Assembly (NCBI GenBank): GCA_028712695.1
Contig: JAQTQZ010000014.1
Location: 1 to 64,000, forward strand
Source of the DNA: Methylovulum sp.
Lineage (GTDB): Bacteria > Pseudomonadota > Gammaproteobacteria > Methylococcales > Methylomonadaceae
Length of the DNA: 64,000 nucleotides
Reading direction: 5' to 3'
A model generated the notes under the pieces. The model saw only the letters and a program-made list of their open reading frames with translations. It did no database searches and was not told the origin of the DNA. This document shows, one piece after another, positions 55,701 through 63,150 of the stretch. The translations under genes and the position numbers were made by a program. Each line of letters opens with the position of its first letter. Positions within the stretch are counted from its first letter, which is position 1.

Positions 55701-57101
55701 ATCAATAATCGTCGTGTTTTTACGGACATCCACACGAACGGTTTGTCCTTGCAATACCCCGCCTTTCTGCAAAGGGGAATCACGTAACTCAAAACTTTGC
55801 ACCGACACTTCCACGACATTCCGTTCTATCGGCACGGTCACATTTTGCGTCCCAGAAACATCAATCCGAGAGCCACTTTCCATAATAATACGGCCTTTGC
55901 TTCCCGTTTCGGGAATCAATAAGTCATTGGTCGCAGTGATATCAACAGTGCCACCTGGCGCCACTATAGCTGAGCCTGACGTCAGTTGCGCCGTATTAGC
56001 GGAAACTTCGACATAGGATACCGGCTGTTTTTGCTCATCAATCGCATTGCCGCCTTCCGCGTCAGCCACGATTGTCGTAAGGCTATCTTTCCCAAAGACC
56101 ACTTTGGACTCAGTGCCTAAACCATCACCCGAATCCTTGCGCCGATCCGTTTTGGTAGCAACCAGCAAATTATTCTGCCGCTCACCACCCTCACGCGCTA
56201 GAAGGCGAATTGAACCATTGACATTGACCGAGGTCGTTGCTGATATCCGTCCATCCTGATTAACAGCAAATCCTGCCAAAGTAACGTTACCCTGGCGCGT
56301 CATAACCTCGCCCATATTAGTTACTTTGCCACCTGAACCCACTTCAACCAACAGTCCTGCAAAAGGGCTATCACTACTGGCGGGTTGCAAATAGACCTTG
56401 TCCTTACTAGCAACCAGAATGATCTGCCCCTGTTTATCAGCAGTTAGCGTGCCCGCATTCGTCACATTAGGTGCAGCCATTATAAGCCGGCCGTTCTCTC
56501 CAACATGAATTTTTGCACCTGCATCAACCTGAATTGCCGCCGTTGCCGGATCGCTTGCTTTTCCCTGCAATGCGGCAGTTCCTGAGTCATTATCATCAAA
56601 CGCAGTGACAATACCATTTTCAAAAACGGTATCTGATATGTTTAAGGTTGTCGCAACTAAGGTATTGACATCAACAGTCGAATCTTTGCCAAAAACAAAC
56701 CCATTATTATTGTATAAGTAAATTTGGCCATTGGCAGTCACCTTACCAAGAATCCGGCTCGGATCTTCCTGGAATATCCGATTAAGCGCAATAGAAGAAC
56801 TACTCGGTTGGTTAAACTGCACCTTATTCTCAGTTCCCACATTAAAACTTTGCCAGTTGAGTATAGCCCTGTCTGTTGTTTGATTGATATTCAGGCTATT
56901 GCCAACAATTTCGTTAGTGGCATTGCCCGATTTTACAAAATCTTGGGCAGGCACAGGCAGTTCAGCGCAGACAGGCGAAACCGCGCCCATAAAAACGCTA
57001 CCGGCTATCGCCATGCGCACACACGCGGACACTGGTTTTAGCTTAAAACTATCGGTTGTTTTTATGTGCTGAATCATATCTTTCTTATTACCCATCTTCA
57101 T
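46761..57101 (-). CDS. Giant two-partner-secretion exoprotein (TpsA, filamentous-haemagglutinin-like)
   Basis: The largest gene of the window: 3446 residues. An extended signal peptide (about 1-46, ending AVSPVCA) is followed by the TPS secretion domain (about 47-300): NSLNINQTTDRAILNWQSFN, SIALNRIFQEDPSRILGKVT, GQIYLYNNNGFVFGKDSTVD. The central about 2500 residues are repeating beta-helix sequence with many DIAA/GGTVDI/LNLS motifs. The C-terminal region includes GDIMIWSSEGNIDAGRGAKS, VPPPIISVDKNGNLTI and GNVALFAPKGVVNAGEAGIA, the pattern of the DUF3739 haemagglutinin group. It ends in a charged tail (ENKKKDNPKSSS). It should be exported by the TpsB encoded 180 bp upstream. Cysteines are nearly absent from the mature chain. 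A role in adhesion, biofilm or capture of a ligand is inferred. Confidence 0.92.
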   Translation of the reverse strand: MKMGNKKDMIQHIKTTDSFKLKPVSACVRMAIAGSVFMGAVSPVCAELPVPAQDFVKSGNATNEIVGNSLNINQTTDRAILNWQSFNVGTENKVQFNQPSSSSIALNRIFQEDPSRILGKVTANGQIYLYNNNGFVFGKDSTVDVNTLVATTLNISDTVFENGIVTAFDDNDSGTAALQGKASDPATAAIQVDAGAKIHVGENGRLIMAAPNVTNAGTLTADKQGQIILVASKDKVYLQPASSDSPFAGLLVEVGSGGKVTNMGEVMTRQGNVTLAGFAVNQDGRISATTSVNVNGSIRLLAREGGERQNNLLVATKTDRRKDSGDGLGTESKVVFGKDSLTTIVADAEGGNAIDEQKQPVSYVEVSANTAQLTSGSAIVAPGGTVDITATNDLLIPETGSKGRIIMESGSRIDVSGTQNVTVPIERNVVEVSVQSFELRDSPLQKGGVLQGQTVRVDVRKNTTIIDASGAVARFERSIGERLGTGGNINLTSSGDVIVNSNATVDVAGGSVKYEDGYINTTQLVTDYGTLVDISDANPNEHYTSIYGVVADVREKWGVTRVCSFQECSGFVKTVDTAAVSALYAQYDKSLGHFEQGYIEGKNAGNLNIIAPQLSWSGDLIAGSKKGIYQRTSDTIAFGGSFNYDAAIFNSTQGVVFQTEKSALDIASTDPFPKDDNNQPVDLILSTDFTNKSGVEKISIKTFGNVSVASDAKISMAPTSELDIEAGNIVFSGSVYSAGGTVNLASKNNAFLDNSGQLELASGSAIDVSGRWVNDFEKGLGFTPTEALAIDGGAVKLSSTGDLQLNSGSSIKANGGAWLATDTNLTEGKGGSISLAAVGNGSAPSLLHLDGRLAAYGLSQGGSLSLSSGKIVVGEASGATEAGVAPLVLGVSDGHFDFAPELGFSEITLTSNFDDLVVKENTTLDLLASNRVLQENFMYHASSNSLSDLTDIETLPEHLRSPVDLNLVSVRNVKLETNSQILGDKEAAVSLSTTQGGIYVDGLISTPAGSIDLTIQADSGVEYNSAQAIWLGQNGRLSALGTTRMNPVDGLGRRSGDVLDGGNVTLNAARGYVVLEQGSQIDVSGTHAELDLPVANSSSTSILYAPTTVGSNAGKISLTSAEGTVLDGNLQGKAGSATTRDGRIDLKLDRLARNEPADPVTPFPKNPMTINVMQAEQTILDGQAHFGDVIPGNLNGQMTVSADKIAAGHFSDVRLSASNDKVRFLGDVNLTTKARIDIDSAKVSWAGLNDSPTGTVSLTTPYLRMGSSLVREVTGGPEQGGGLFTANAQWMELGGASTWSGFNQISLNSAHDLRAVGIQVNSSQRDYLGELVTAANLNLNASQIYPSTLSNFTFAVKNNPDGEITISGNNTDSTPLSAAGVLNIEAPVINQNGVLKAPFGTINLTASSSLTLGQDSLTSVSGNGQLIPFGITQGGLDWLYPLDSIHNLVFDNPPEKRLLLSAPQVSLAKGSVVDLSGGGDLLAYEFLPGAGGSYDYLATDSPSYQGGFAVVPTLGSSIAPFDHLQSTGFNYAVGSSVYLSGTADLPAGTYTILPARYALLPGAFLVTPQANTQDQITTTYTKDNLPIVAGYQTQAGTSIKDARQSGFLIESGADIRKHSEYSEQTANSFYAQRAIDKEINAPILPKDSGQITLSAKDKLILNGQFKTSSKDGRGARMDIAANRLKIVKTLSATPPAGVLEITASSLSDLHVDSLLLGGTRTNDIVTGATDLAVKASYVVFDTDAKLKVTDLIATATEQVKVKSGASLIASGQVKTGDSAFNIIGDGALLRISGDKQVVLHRTLAPGKTGELLVEQGATIGASESMLLDASKSTILTGDIVMDGGSLNLSANAINIGEVGGLSGDALNLSNQKLINLAVNELVLNSRDTINFYGDVGQTASNGDLEALKFDNLVMNAAGFLGFGDAKQLVKLQVNNLQLQNTLGLVATNQGSGLGQLDIQASNYVQGNGSFSVNGFNAMNLNVTEGLTGEGAAELKIGADLNVSAGYVTVNGGDKFSIDASGHHVQMEGNNSTANPISANFGGTMDIAANAINFNARALLPSGTMNLHALKGDVQVGAKADIDLAGRADVFADTVDYTPGGIFSAVADKGKIVLAEGSKLNLSTGGGDAKGGQLILKTPQQSVELLGEISATAGRAVFDVADFSPNAGFDDLMNALTTAKVTDEIYLRARETDIVQGAGGNVQANLLTLVADNGNIDIAGTLSADAADKGGSIKVYAGDKVSLENGGGVTAKGIGGTAKGGDVTLSSVDADADGKSGIDLRAGSLIDVAGATEKSGGTVVLRALRTDTNKDGVDDSVKVEPIAGAVRGYAQSAAIFDGNGKLTARGYSNFYVEGVKKYTDFAVSGEINAVDIAKIKQDTTTYMQQAAIKSIDKNAQLRAGIDVSYNGDLALKSKWDFVDWRYGNSNTLLSSPGMLTIKASGALVLEKSISDGFKNGSIANLPVNDLMQTDGSWSYQLTAGADLTNADPMATDTANNLTIGSGVTVRTGTGNIALASGGDVVFTDKSSTVYSAGRAEDTNRYGTLSDTEVGFLFYSEYPVDGGNLTIQAGHDIKGAVNNTAFISSWLLRRGNWTNGSSHNLEFPTSWGIALSSPSVPSNAAYGTPSFQQNVGSFGGGKVSISASNNINDLSVMMPTTGKQIGDKDLTKNTLFNYINNKVQIQGGGEMQVTAGGDIAGGAYYLGKGNAQITAGREITGGSQFTNGPQLVMGDSKLALNATNGISISAVSDAMIINNGDTNFFSYTDSSGVSLKSLAGDVHLGADTSVIGGTKILGLEGSQDSLSKVYPASLQATAFSGSVLLDDKVTLFPSATATLNVLAKQNISSTVDSLQLSMSDADRSFLPSAEFAAARNALNAAESVLNPFGVSTIVHANTPIHSDDAEPVRIVTQEGDIASIQLNFPKKAVVQSGRDLSNATVQIQQINDTDVSSISAARDIIYTSNRSSDGSLGGNINKLEIAGPGNVLVKSGRNIDFGASGGLSTIGNTLNENLANSGANLTVLTGLNSSHPDYEGLLNLDPYIVKYAENYTKFQEVITGFMRTRTGNTALTEKTALEQFKALGAADYASIQPQLDALVSTKYTDTFNQITGLITGFVQRYTGDLTITEADALKLFAKMTPNQYISIEPQLNTLNDQLLFSELKETGAASAANPTLGNERGFAAIDLLYPGTDWKGDLSLFFSKIQTLGGGNIDLLVPGGQINAGLAVAFTGSKDASELGIVAQDKGNINAFVRNDFIVNQSRVFALNTGDIMIWSSEGNIDAGRGAKSALAVPPPIISVDKNGNLTIKIPTIVSGSGIRTGAPAGSQPGNVALFAPKGVVNAGEAGIAGTNVTISATAVLGANNIQVGGISSGVPAASTGSLAAGLTGVSNLTASVSQVAQASVDASSNGKDSATNKNMKLGTLSVEIMGYGDGSSGKDENKKKDNPKSSS

Positions 57102-57281
57102 CGCCTACTTGCAATAAAATTTAATGCGTTTGTTTATGTAACAATCCGTTTTTGGCCGTTTGCCCATCAGTCTTTTCTATGAAGTTTGGATGCCATAATC
57201 TAATCCAGCCAATTCAAAATCAAAATGCCAGAAGATTTTAATTGAGCCTATTAGGCTATATCACAGCCATTCTGTTGAAGT

Positions 57282-58910
57282 TTAAAATTCCGTTGCGACA
57301 TTAAAATGTAACTTCGGATCACCTGCGCTAACAGGTCCCAGGCTAATTAATGGGAAACCTAAATCTAAGACACCAGACAGATATTTCCACATTTGAAAGC
57401 GCATTCCGAAACCCGTGCTTGCCAAATTGTAAACACTAGGATTTCCAAGCAACGCATCCTGTATCCATCCTTTACCACCATCAACAAAAACAATAGCTTG
57501 TAATTTGTTTATATAATCTAGGTTACTAGAAGCCAAGCGTGGCGATGAACGTAACTCCAAAGATCCTATCAAGCCACTATCGGCCAAGGCCTGCGTCTCA
57601 AAATAGCCACGTATGCTTTGCATACCGCCGAGTGAAAATTGCTCGTTACTAATCAACGGTGAACTGGCGACTTGGCCAGAAACACGGGTGGCCAATTCCA
57701 TAGCCCAAGGCAGGTCATAGTTAAAATTAATGCCTGAGGTTAAATACATATAATCTGCACGAGCGTTTATACGTTTATTTTCAAAATCTTGCTGACTATT
57801 ACCCAAACCACGGACTGAAAAATTAACTCCCAGATTAAAGGCAGTAAACGATTCCTTACCTCTTAGTGAAGAACTGTACTGCATCATAAACGGCAAATAG
57901 CTAATAGGCGTTTTGATGGTATCTGAACCTATCAGGTTAAGGTTTTCCTTAAAACTCTTATAATCAACACCCATAGTGAAACTATGAAAATAGTTATCAA
58001 GGCCAGGTAATGGCTTTATTAATCTGGCTCCGTAAATTTCACCAATACCGATAACTGACAACGCTCCGGCACTTGCTACCTGGGCATTTGAGGATGAACT
58101 GACCGCATAAAGTGCAACCTTAGCATCAGTGTCCAGCAAAGGCATCGCATAAGTACCCGCCCAAACGTCAACTTCTTCATTATTTTCAGGCGAAACTTGA
58201 TACATGACCGACGCACTATGTAGCTTTTGCCACAAATTGTCATAGTGCAATGTTGACACCAGCCGCAAACGGCTCGTCGAAGAGGTGTTACGTCCGTTCA
58301 GCTCGATCCGTCCGTGCAACGGCAGTTCATCTTTTACTTTTAGGTCGACTTCTAAAGTCCCCGGCGTGTCCCCCGCACGTAAAATTGGGGTTATTTTGCG
58401 GTCAGGACTTTTATCGCTCAATGCGGCAAGCTGCTTTTGCATAACCGGCAAATTGGGCACATTACCTTCCGCCAACTCTGGCACGCCGGCTTTTATGCTA
58501 CCTAATGAGAAATAACGGGAATCTTTAACACGTAACCGAGAAACCTTACCTTCAACAACTTGTAAATACACAACGCCATTTTTGACATTTTGTTCCGGAA
58601 TATCAACAGCTACTGTTTGATAGCCTTTTTTGCGGTACACATCTTCCAAGGCATTTCGGGCATTCTCCACGGTGTCGATATCCTTTTTTGGCCCCAAAAA
58701 TTGGTACACCGTGCGTTCCAGCTCTTTTTTCTCAAGCAGCGTATTACCCTTCACCCGCAATTCCAGAAGATCAAATTTCGCTTCGGACGGGGTGGGGGTG
58801 GTAGCCTCTTCGGTCTCAGCCGCAACGACAAAACTTGAATACCCTCCTAAAATAAGGCATAAAGCCGCCGATTTTAACACGACGTTCCGATTGGTCCTAT
58901 TTATCCGCAT
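57282..58910 (-). CDS. TpsB outer-membrane transporter (ShlB/FhaC/HecB family)
   Basis: A 542-residue Omp85-superfamily transporter that moves the TpsA protein across the outer membrane. Signal peptide about 1-31. Two POTRA domains (about 45-205) are visible: LLELRVKGNTLLEKKELERT, then VYLQVVEGKVSRLRVKDSRY, the family's motif between POTRA1 and 2. The C-terminal 16-stranded barrel (about 215-542) has the loop-6 motif GGMQSIRGYFE (family VRGY) and ends in LHFNVATEF with terminal Phe. It is the first gene of the pair, followed by tpsA after about 180 bp. Confidence 0.92.
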   Translation of the reverse strand: MRINRTNRNVVLKSAALCLILGGYSSFVVAAETEEATTPTPSEAKFDLLELRVKGNTLLEKKELERTVYQFLGPKKDIDTVENARNALEDVYRKKGYQTVAVDIPEQNVKNGVVYLQVVEGKVSRLRVKDSRYFSLGSIKAGVPELAEGNVPNLPVMQKQLAALSDKSPDRKITPILRAGDTPGTLEVDLKVKDELPLHGRIELNGRNTSSTSRLRLVSTLHYDNLWQKLHSASVMYQVSPENNEEVDVWAGTYAMPLLDTDAKVALYAVSSSSNAQVASAGALSVIGIGEIYGARLIKPLPGLDNYFHSFTMGVDYKSFKENLNLIGSDTIKTPISYLPFMMQYSSSLRGKESFTAFNLGVNFSVRGLGNSQQDFENKRINARADYMYLTSGINFNYDLPWAMELATRVSGQVASSPLISNEQFSLGGMQSIRGYFETQALADSGLIGSLELRSSPRLASSNLDYINKLQAIVFVDGGKGWIQDALLGNPSVYNLASTGFGMRFQMWKYLSGVLDLGFPLISLGPVSAGDPKLHFNVATEF

Positions 58911-59331
58911 GTTTTTACTTAACTAAAATATTGAATATATCGATTTTTATAATCGCTGACTTTAAATGTAGCGACGAACAAACTCGCCAGTATTATCACT
59001 ATGAGGCCGCACTTAACGCATAAGCCTCCAGACTATTCCAATGCGTTCCACTAGAAGTCCGGGGAAGACAGCCCAGTTTTTACCAACAGCCCTAAAGTTA
59101 ATAAATACCAATAAAAACTAATTTATTATTATTTATTAACCTCACGAACACATCATAACCAACTGATTTAATAAACAAAAACATATTAATCAAAAACCAC
59201 ACCCTTCAATTGTGCAACATCTTACAGTATTTTTAAAAATACCATCCATCCTAAATGCACCAAGCCAATTGTCCGAAAACAATTGGCTTGGTTACTTTTT
59301 ATAGCAATCCCTTACTAATCAAACTAAGTTA
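58911..59331. other. Intergenic region upstream of tpsB
   Basis: 420 bases separating the binding-protein-like gene from tpsB. It contains the long hairpin described separately (59259-59292), an AT-palindrome (AGTATTTTTAAAAATAC, about 59226) and very AT-rich sequence at 59100-59220, where the tpsB promoter probably lies. No reading frame is convincing. Confidence 0.5.
59259..59292 (-). terminator. Strong hairpin downstream of the binding-protein-like gene
   Basis: ACCAAGCCAATTGT and ACAATTGGCTTGGT form a perfect 14-bp stem with a 6-base loop, 40 bases after the stop codon. The T-rich flank (TTACTTTTTAT) is on the plus-strand side, so on the minus strand it is a stabilising or attenuating hairpin rather than an ideal intrinsic terminator. 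Confidence 0.6.
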
Positions 59332-60909
59332 TTAGTTCAATTGCATACCAGAAGTGGCACTTGGTTTATAAATGACTGGCGCACGGCAAGCATTCGGACT
59401 TGCGTTTGCTGTACCATGGCTCAATGGATTAACGGGTTTAGAATTAACTACGTTTCCGTTATTAGTTGGTACAAATGATTGTGGCACTGCCAAAAAGCCA
59501 GATTGTCCCCAAGAGTGCTTCGCTGCAGCGTTAGTCACACCCATAACTGACGGGTTACCGGCTTCTTTAATAATTTCATCAACAATTGTCTTTTCGCTTT
59601 GGTCGAACACATGTGATTTATTATATTGGAATGTCAATTCAACCCAATCTTTATACTTACCGCTAACAATATTGGTTAAAGTAGGTGCTACGCCGTCGAT
59701 TTTAATGAAGCGCCAGTCACTGCTTCTATTGGCATTTTGTTCTGTGCCTTGGATACCAATTGCCCAACGGAAACCGTAAATGTTGTTGAATGAAGTGCCT
59801 ACTGAATTGCTACCCTGATCCAATTCTGACAAACATTCTGACATTGACCCAGATGAAGGCATGGCATGGACTTGCGCTTGGTTAATCGCTTCTGGCAGCA
59901 ATCCCGTATCGGTAGCAGGTTTTGTTGCCACGTTGTTGCAAGGATAACCAAGGAATTTTGCACCCAGCTGTGCTTGTGTACCTGAACCACTTACTCTACG
60001 GCAAATATGGATTGTGGAATTATCCGCTTTATTAGCAGCAGAAGTATTAGAAAACAAATTATTGCTAGAACCCAGCTTTAACTGTGTCCAAGCGCTAAAA
60101 TCCCCTGCGAAAATACTTGCAATTTGCGCTGAATCCAAACTTGGCATACAAGCACTAGACTCTGCTTGTGCTGAAGTGTAACCGGCATTTTTAGGATTAC
60201 ATGTAGACTTTACGCCAAACTGCGCTTCTTGCAGCGCATTACGCAAATGTGTTGAAACGGCAACACCAAATGCTTGGGCTGCCGCAGATTTGATTGTCAA
60301 TTTAGCCACATCTGAGCTAGTGATTTGCGCAAAACCTGCTGGTGTGTTATCTCCTTTGAACTGCTGAGGATCCACATCTGAAATACCGAAATCAGGAATA
60401 TTTGTATTTTCATTGGCACCTGATGTGTAAGAACAGGTTAGAACGGACAAACCGCCACTAACAACAGGTTTGGAGCAATTAGCCGCATTATCAACTTTCA
60501 AAAACTCGATGGCTGATTCAGCAACAACTGGACTTACACCTTGGGCAGAACCACCCGCATTACGTTTGTAAACCAACAAGTTAGCTTTACCCGCAGCCAA
60601 GCCTGTTAATGTAGGATTGTTTGGATTAAGTACGCACAAGTAAGCATTTTGGTCTTTACCGTTGCCGTTGTCGCCAAATTTATAAATTGTCTTTGTTGAA
60701 TCGCACAATTTGTTGGTTGACGGCACCTTAGAACTGGTCAACAACTGCTCAATGAATGATTGTGCAGCCGATGAACCTGACAAATAAACTTCATAAGTGT
60801 CTGCTGGGGTAATAACTGGTTTGCCATCAACATCTACGGTGATTGTTGCATTTGCAACACCGCCAAATAACGCAGCTGTAACAGCCACACCTAAAACTAA
60901 TTTTTTCAT
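59332..60909 (-). CDS. Secreted phosphate-binding-protein-like (PBP-like) protein
   Basis: A 525-residue exported protein. Signal peptide KKLVLGVAVTAALFGGVANA after an excellent ribosome-binding site (GAGAGGAAAG). Early sequence VYLSGSSAAQSFIEQLLTSS resembles the first ligand loop of type-2 periplasmic binding proteins such as PstS. Other supporting segments are NPNNPTLTGLAAGKANLLVY, PDFGISDVDPQQF and IASIFAGDFSAWTQL. The chain is longer than PstS (about 320), and no ABC-transporter genes are near. There are paired cysteines, suggesting disulfides. It may bind phosphate or another anion at the surface; this is inferred only. It precedes the two-partner-secretion block on the same strand. Confidence 0.7.
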   Translation of the reverse strand: MKKLVLGVAVTAALFGGVANATITVDVDGKPVITPADTYEVYLSGSSAAQSFIEQLLTSSKVPSTNKLCDSTKTIYKFGDNGNGKDQNAYLCVLNPNNPTLTGLAAGKANLLVYKRNAGGSAQGVSPVVAESAIEFLKVDNAANCSKPVVSGGLSVLTCSYTSGANENTNIPDFGISDVDPQQFKGDNTPAGFAQITSSDVAKLTIKSAAAQAFGVAVSTHLRNALQEAQFGVKSTCNPKNAGYTSAQAESSACMPSLDSAQIASIFAGDFSAWTQLKLGSSNNLFSNTSAANKADNSTIHICRRVSGSGTQAQLGAKFLGYPCNNVATKPATDTGLLPEAINQAQVHAMPSSGSMSECLSELDQGSNSVGTSFNNIYGFRWAIGIQGTEQNANRSSDWRFIKIDGVAPTLTNIVSGKYKDWVELTFQYNKSHVFDQSEKTIVDEIIKEAGNPSVMGVTNAAAKHSWGQSGFLAVPQSFVPTNNGNVVNSKPVNPLSHGTANASPNACRAPVIYKPSATSGMQLN

Positions 60910-61408
60910 GACTTTCCTCTCGGTTTGATTAAAAATAACACACTAGCAACTCTGTAAAACCTTGCCTGTTTATGAATACAGGCACAGAAAATGCGCATGT
61001 GATCTACAATTATAGGGAACAGAGCTGTCTTATTAAGCTAGGGGATAAGGTGGCTACTCAATAAAAAACCAACTTATAAATAACCTCAACTTTGCGCACC
61101 TTAAATTAGCTGGATACACTTGCACTCCCTGTCTTCAGTAACAGGCCATCAAACACGTATCCAAGCTTTAAAACTCAGATAATTACTGTTCAATTCTCGG
61201 CTTGCCACCTTAACTGGGCATCATTCTTTCATATTTCACCTACCCAAATAATGACAGATTGATTAAAGTTTTATGTAATGTAATACAAATGTATTACAGC
61301 TTTGTGACATTGCCTTGCCTACAAACCGTAGTATTTATGTAACATTTATCTTTTATCTTATTAGGCTAAACTTCCGTATCACTTAACACGCCTAAAAGGA
61401 ACTAAGAA
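60910..61408. other. Divergent regulatory region
   Basis: 500 bases between the binding-protein-like gene and the ribbon-helix-helix gene. A leader palindrome TGCCTGT...ACAGGCA lies at 60963-60984. On the minus strand CCTATAATTG at about 61010 is a good -10 box for the leftward gene, without a clear -35. A perfect 9-bp inverted repeat at 61279-61298 is described separately. The rest is AT-rich with no reading frame. Confidence 0.5.
61279..61298. promoter_or_regulatory. Operator-like palindrome upstream of the RHH gene
   Basis: TGTAATACA-AA-TGTATTACA is a perfect 9-bp inverted repeat with a 2-base centre, about 110 bases before the TTG start of the regulator candidate. The symmetry and position suit a dimeric repressor site. 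No other copy was noticed in the window. Confidence 0.5.
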
Positions 61409-61909
61409 TTGAATGAGCTAAAACAAATTGTTTCCCTGCGCTTAGCTGATAGCGACCGCGCGGCTGTGCAGGCCATTGCTGCTCGGCTTTTCGTTAGGGA
61501 ATCCGATATTTATCGCTTCGCCATCAACTATTTACTTAACCGGTTCAGCTGTTTGTTTGATAAATCCTACGCAGGCAGTGACTTATTACCTGCCATGCTG
61601 GAAATAAGGGAGGAGATAAACCATTCGCTTGGCCTTAAAAGGCATCAGCTAGAAAAAATCATTAATGGCAATAATTTACATCCCGATAAGTATGTAGCAA
61701 TGTCCGACATTGAATTATTGCTCATGCCACAGCACATGATTAAACAGCGGCTAATAAAGCTTGATAGCACGCCACGAAATAATCTCAGCATAGAAGATTG
61801 GCTAAAAGCCTATTTGACCGAAAAGTACGACTTAGCCGATTACGGCCAAAACATAGAATTTGAAGATTTTGCAGGGATAGAAAAAGAAGCGGCCAATTTC
61901 GATCTATAG
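61409..61909 (+). CDS. Probable ribbon-helix-helix regulator
   Basis: A 166-residue protein. The first about 45 residues, IVSLRLADSDRAAVQAIAAR followed by LFVRESDIYRFAINYLLNRF, show the strand-helix-turn-helix pattern of ribbon-helix-helix (MetJ/Arc) DNA-binding domains. The rest (about 50-166) is helical and charged and unrelated to any family I recognise. The start is a TTG eight bases behind AAAGGAA. It faces the malate dehydrogenase gene and is divergent from the binding-protein-like gene, so it may control one or both via the palindrome at 61279. Confidence 0.6.
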   Translation: MNELKQIVSLRLADSDRAAVQAIAARLFVRESDIYRFAINYLLNRFSCLFDKSYAGSDLLPAMLEIREEINHSLGLKRHQLEKIINGNNLHPDKYVAMSDIELLLMPQHMIKQRLIKLDSTPRNNLSIEDWLKAYLTEKYDLADYGQNIEFEDFAGIEKEAANFDL

Positions 61910-61968
61910 TCAAAATCAAACCGCTGAATTGTTTAACCCCATATTTAATTACATCATCAGTTATAAAC

Positions 61969-62946
61969 CTAAAATAAATGCCGGACAGCATCACGCTCTT
62001 CTTTCAATTCTGCTTCTGAAAGCCGCATCCGTTGCAAGCTGAAGTCATTAACATCCAAACCCTTAACAATATTCACCTCGCCATCAACCACGGTAACCGG
62101 GTAAGAATAGACCAAACCCGGCTCAATGCCGTAACTGCCGTCAGACAACACACCCATACTAACCCAATCACCTGCGGCGGTTCCTAATGCCCACGTTTTC
62201 ATTTGGTCAATAGCGGCATTAGCTGCGGAGGCGGCACTGGATTGCCCACGGGCTTTAATCACCTCGGTGCCGCGCTGCTGTATTTTCGGAATAAAATCAT
62301 TGACAAACCAATCTTCATCGACCAACGACAACGCATCTTGCCCCTTCACTTTAGCATGATGCAAATCAGGGTATTGGGTAGCAGAATGATTTCCCCAGAC
62401 AATCATGTTTTTTACATCAGCGGGCAAAACACCACATTTTTCAGCTAAATAGCCCAAGGCGCGATTGTGATCTAACCGGCTCATTGAAGAAAAATTTTCG
62501 GGCTTTAAATCTGGCGCATTTTTTAACGCAATCAAGGCATTAGTATTGGCTGGATTACCGGTTACCAGCACCTTTACTGACCGGCTCGCCACTTCATTTA
62601 ACGCTTTGCCCTGCACCGCAAAAATTTCGGCATTCACCTCCAACAAATCCTTACGTTCCATACCTGCTCCGCGTGGACGGGCGCCCACTAAAAAGGCGTA
62701 GTCCACATCCTTGAAAGCAACCTTAGGGTCATCAGTGATAATAACGCGATGCAATAAGGGGGCAGCACAATCATTAAGCTCCATCACAACTCCTTGCAAC
62801 GCCCCCATTGCGGGCGAGATTTCTAGCAAATGTAAAACAATAGGCTGCTCAGGCCCTAGTAACAAACCTGCCGTTAAACGAAACAGTAAGGAATAACTAA
62901 TCTGTCCCGCCGCGCCAGTAACCGCTATATGAATAGGTGTTTTCAT
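61969..62946 (-). CDS. mdh: Malate dehydrogenase (type 2, cytosolic-like)
   Basis: NAD-dependent enzyme interconverting malate and oxaloacetate, used in the TCA cycle and the serine cycle of C1 assimilation. 325 residues. Rossmann start [24 protein letters not shown]-type [20 protein letters not shown]; substrate arginines in [33 protein letters not shown]-type segment; [15 protein letters not shown]; catalytic His in [12 protein letters not shown]. These features match the cytosolic/Thermus-type MDH family rather than the short E. coli type. It is divergent from mtdA, a fitting neighbour in a methylotroph. Confidence 0.94.
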   Translation of the reverse strand: MKTPIHIAVTGAAGQISYSLLFRLTAGLLLGPEQPIVLHLLEISPAMGALQGVVMELNDCAAPLLHRVIITDDPKVAFKDVDYAFLVGARPRGAGMERKDLLEVNAEIFAVQGKALNEVASRSVKVLVTGNPANTNALIALKNAPDLKPENFSSMSRLDHNRALGYLAEKCGVLPADVKNMIVWGNHSATQYPDLHHAKVKGQDALSLVDEDWFVNDFIPKIQQRGTEVIKARGQSSAASAANAAIDQMKTWALGTAAGDWVSMGVLSDGSYGIEPGLVYSYPVTVVDGEVNIVKGLDVNDFSLQRMRLSEAELKEERDAVRHLF

Positions 62947-63150
62947 CTGTTTTCCTTGTATTTTTTCGTGTGTGATAGTTTCTTTATTTTGAAGAGGCCT
63001 GCAATGCCCTTATGCTTGTAATCGTATCACTCATAGCTTGATAAAATCACCCTAATAATGCGGGCAAGCTACACGCTTAATCATGGCTTGTTTTGTTTAT
63101 CGCGTATAATAACGCACAATTATTTACATTAACTAACGCCCAAGTAATTC

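Noticed and set aside
47026-56259. Many long reading frames on the plus strand opposite the giant TpsA gene
   Set aside because: They are antisense shadows of a repetitive gene, rich in Pro/Ser/Leu with no domain pattern or ribosome-binding sites.
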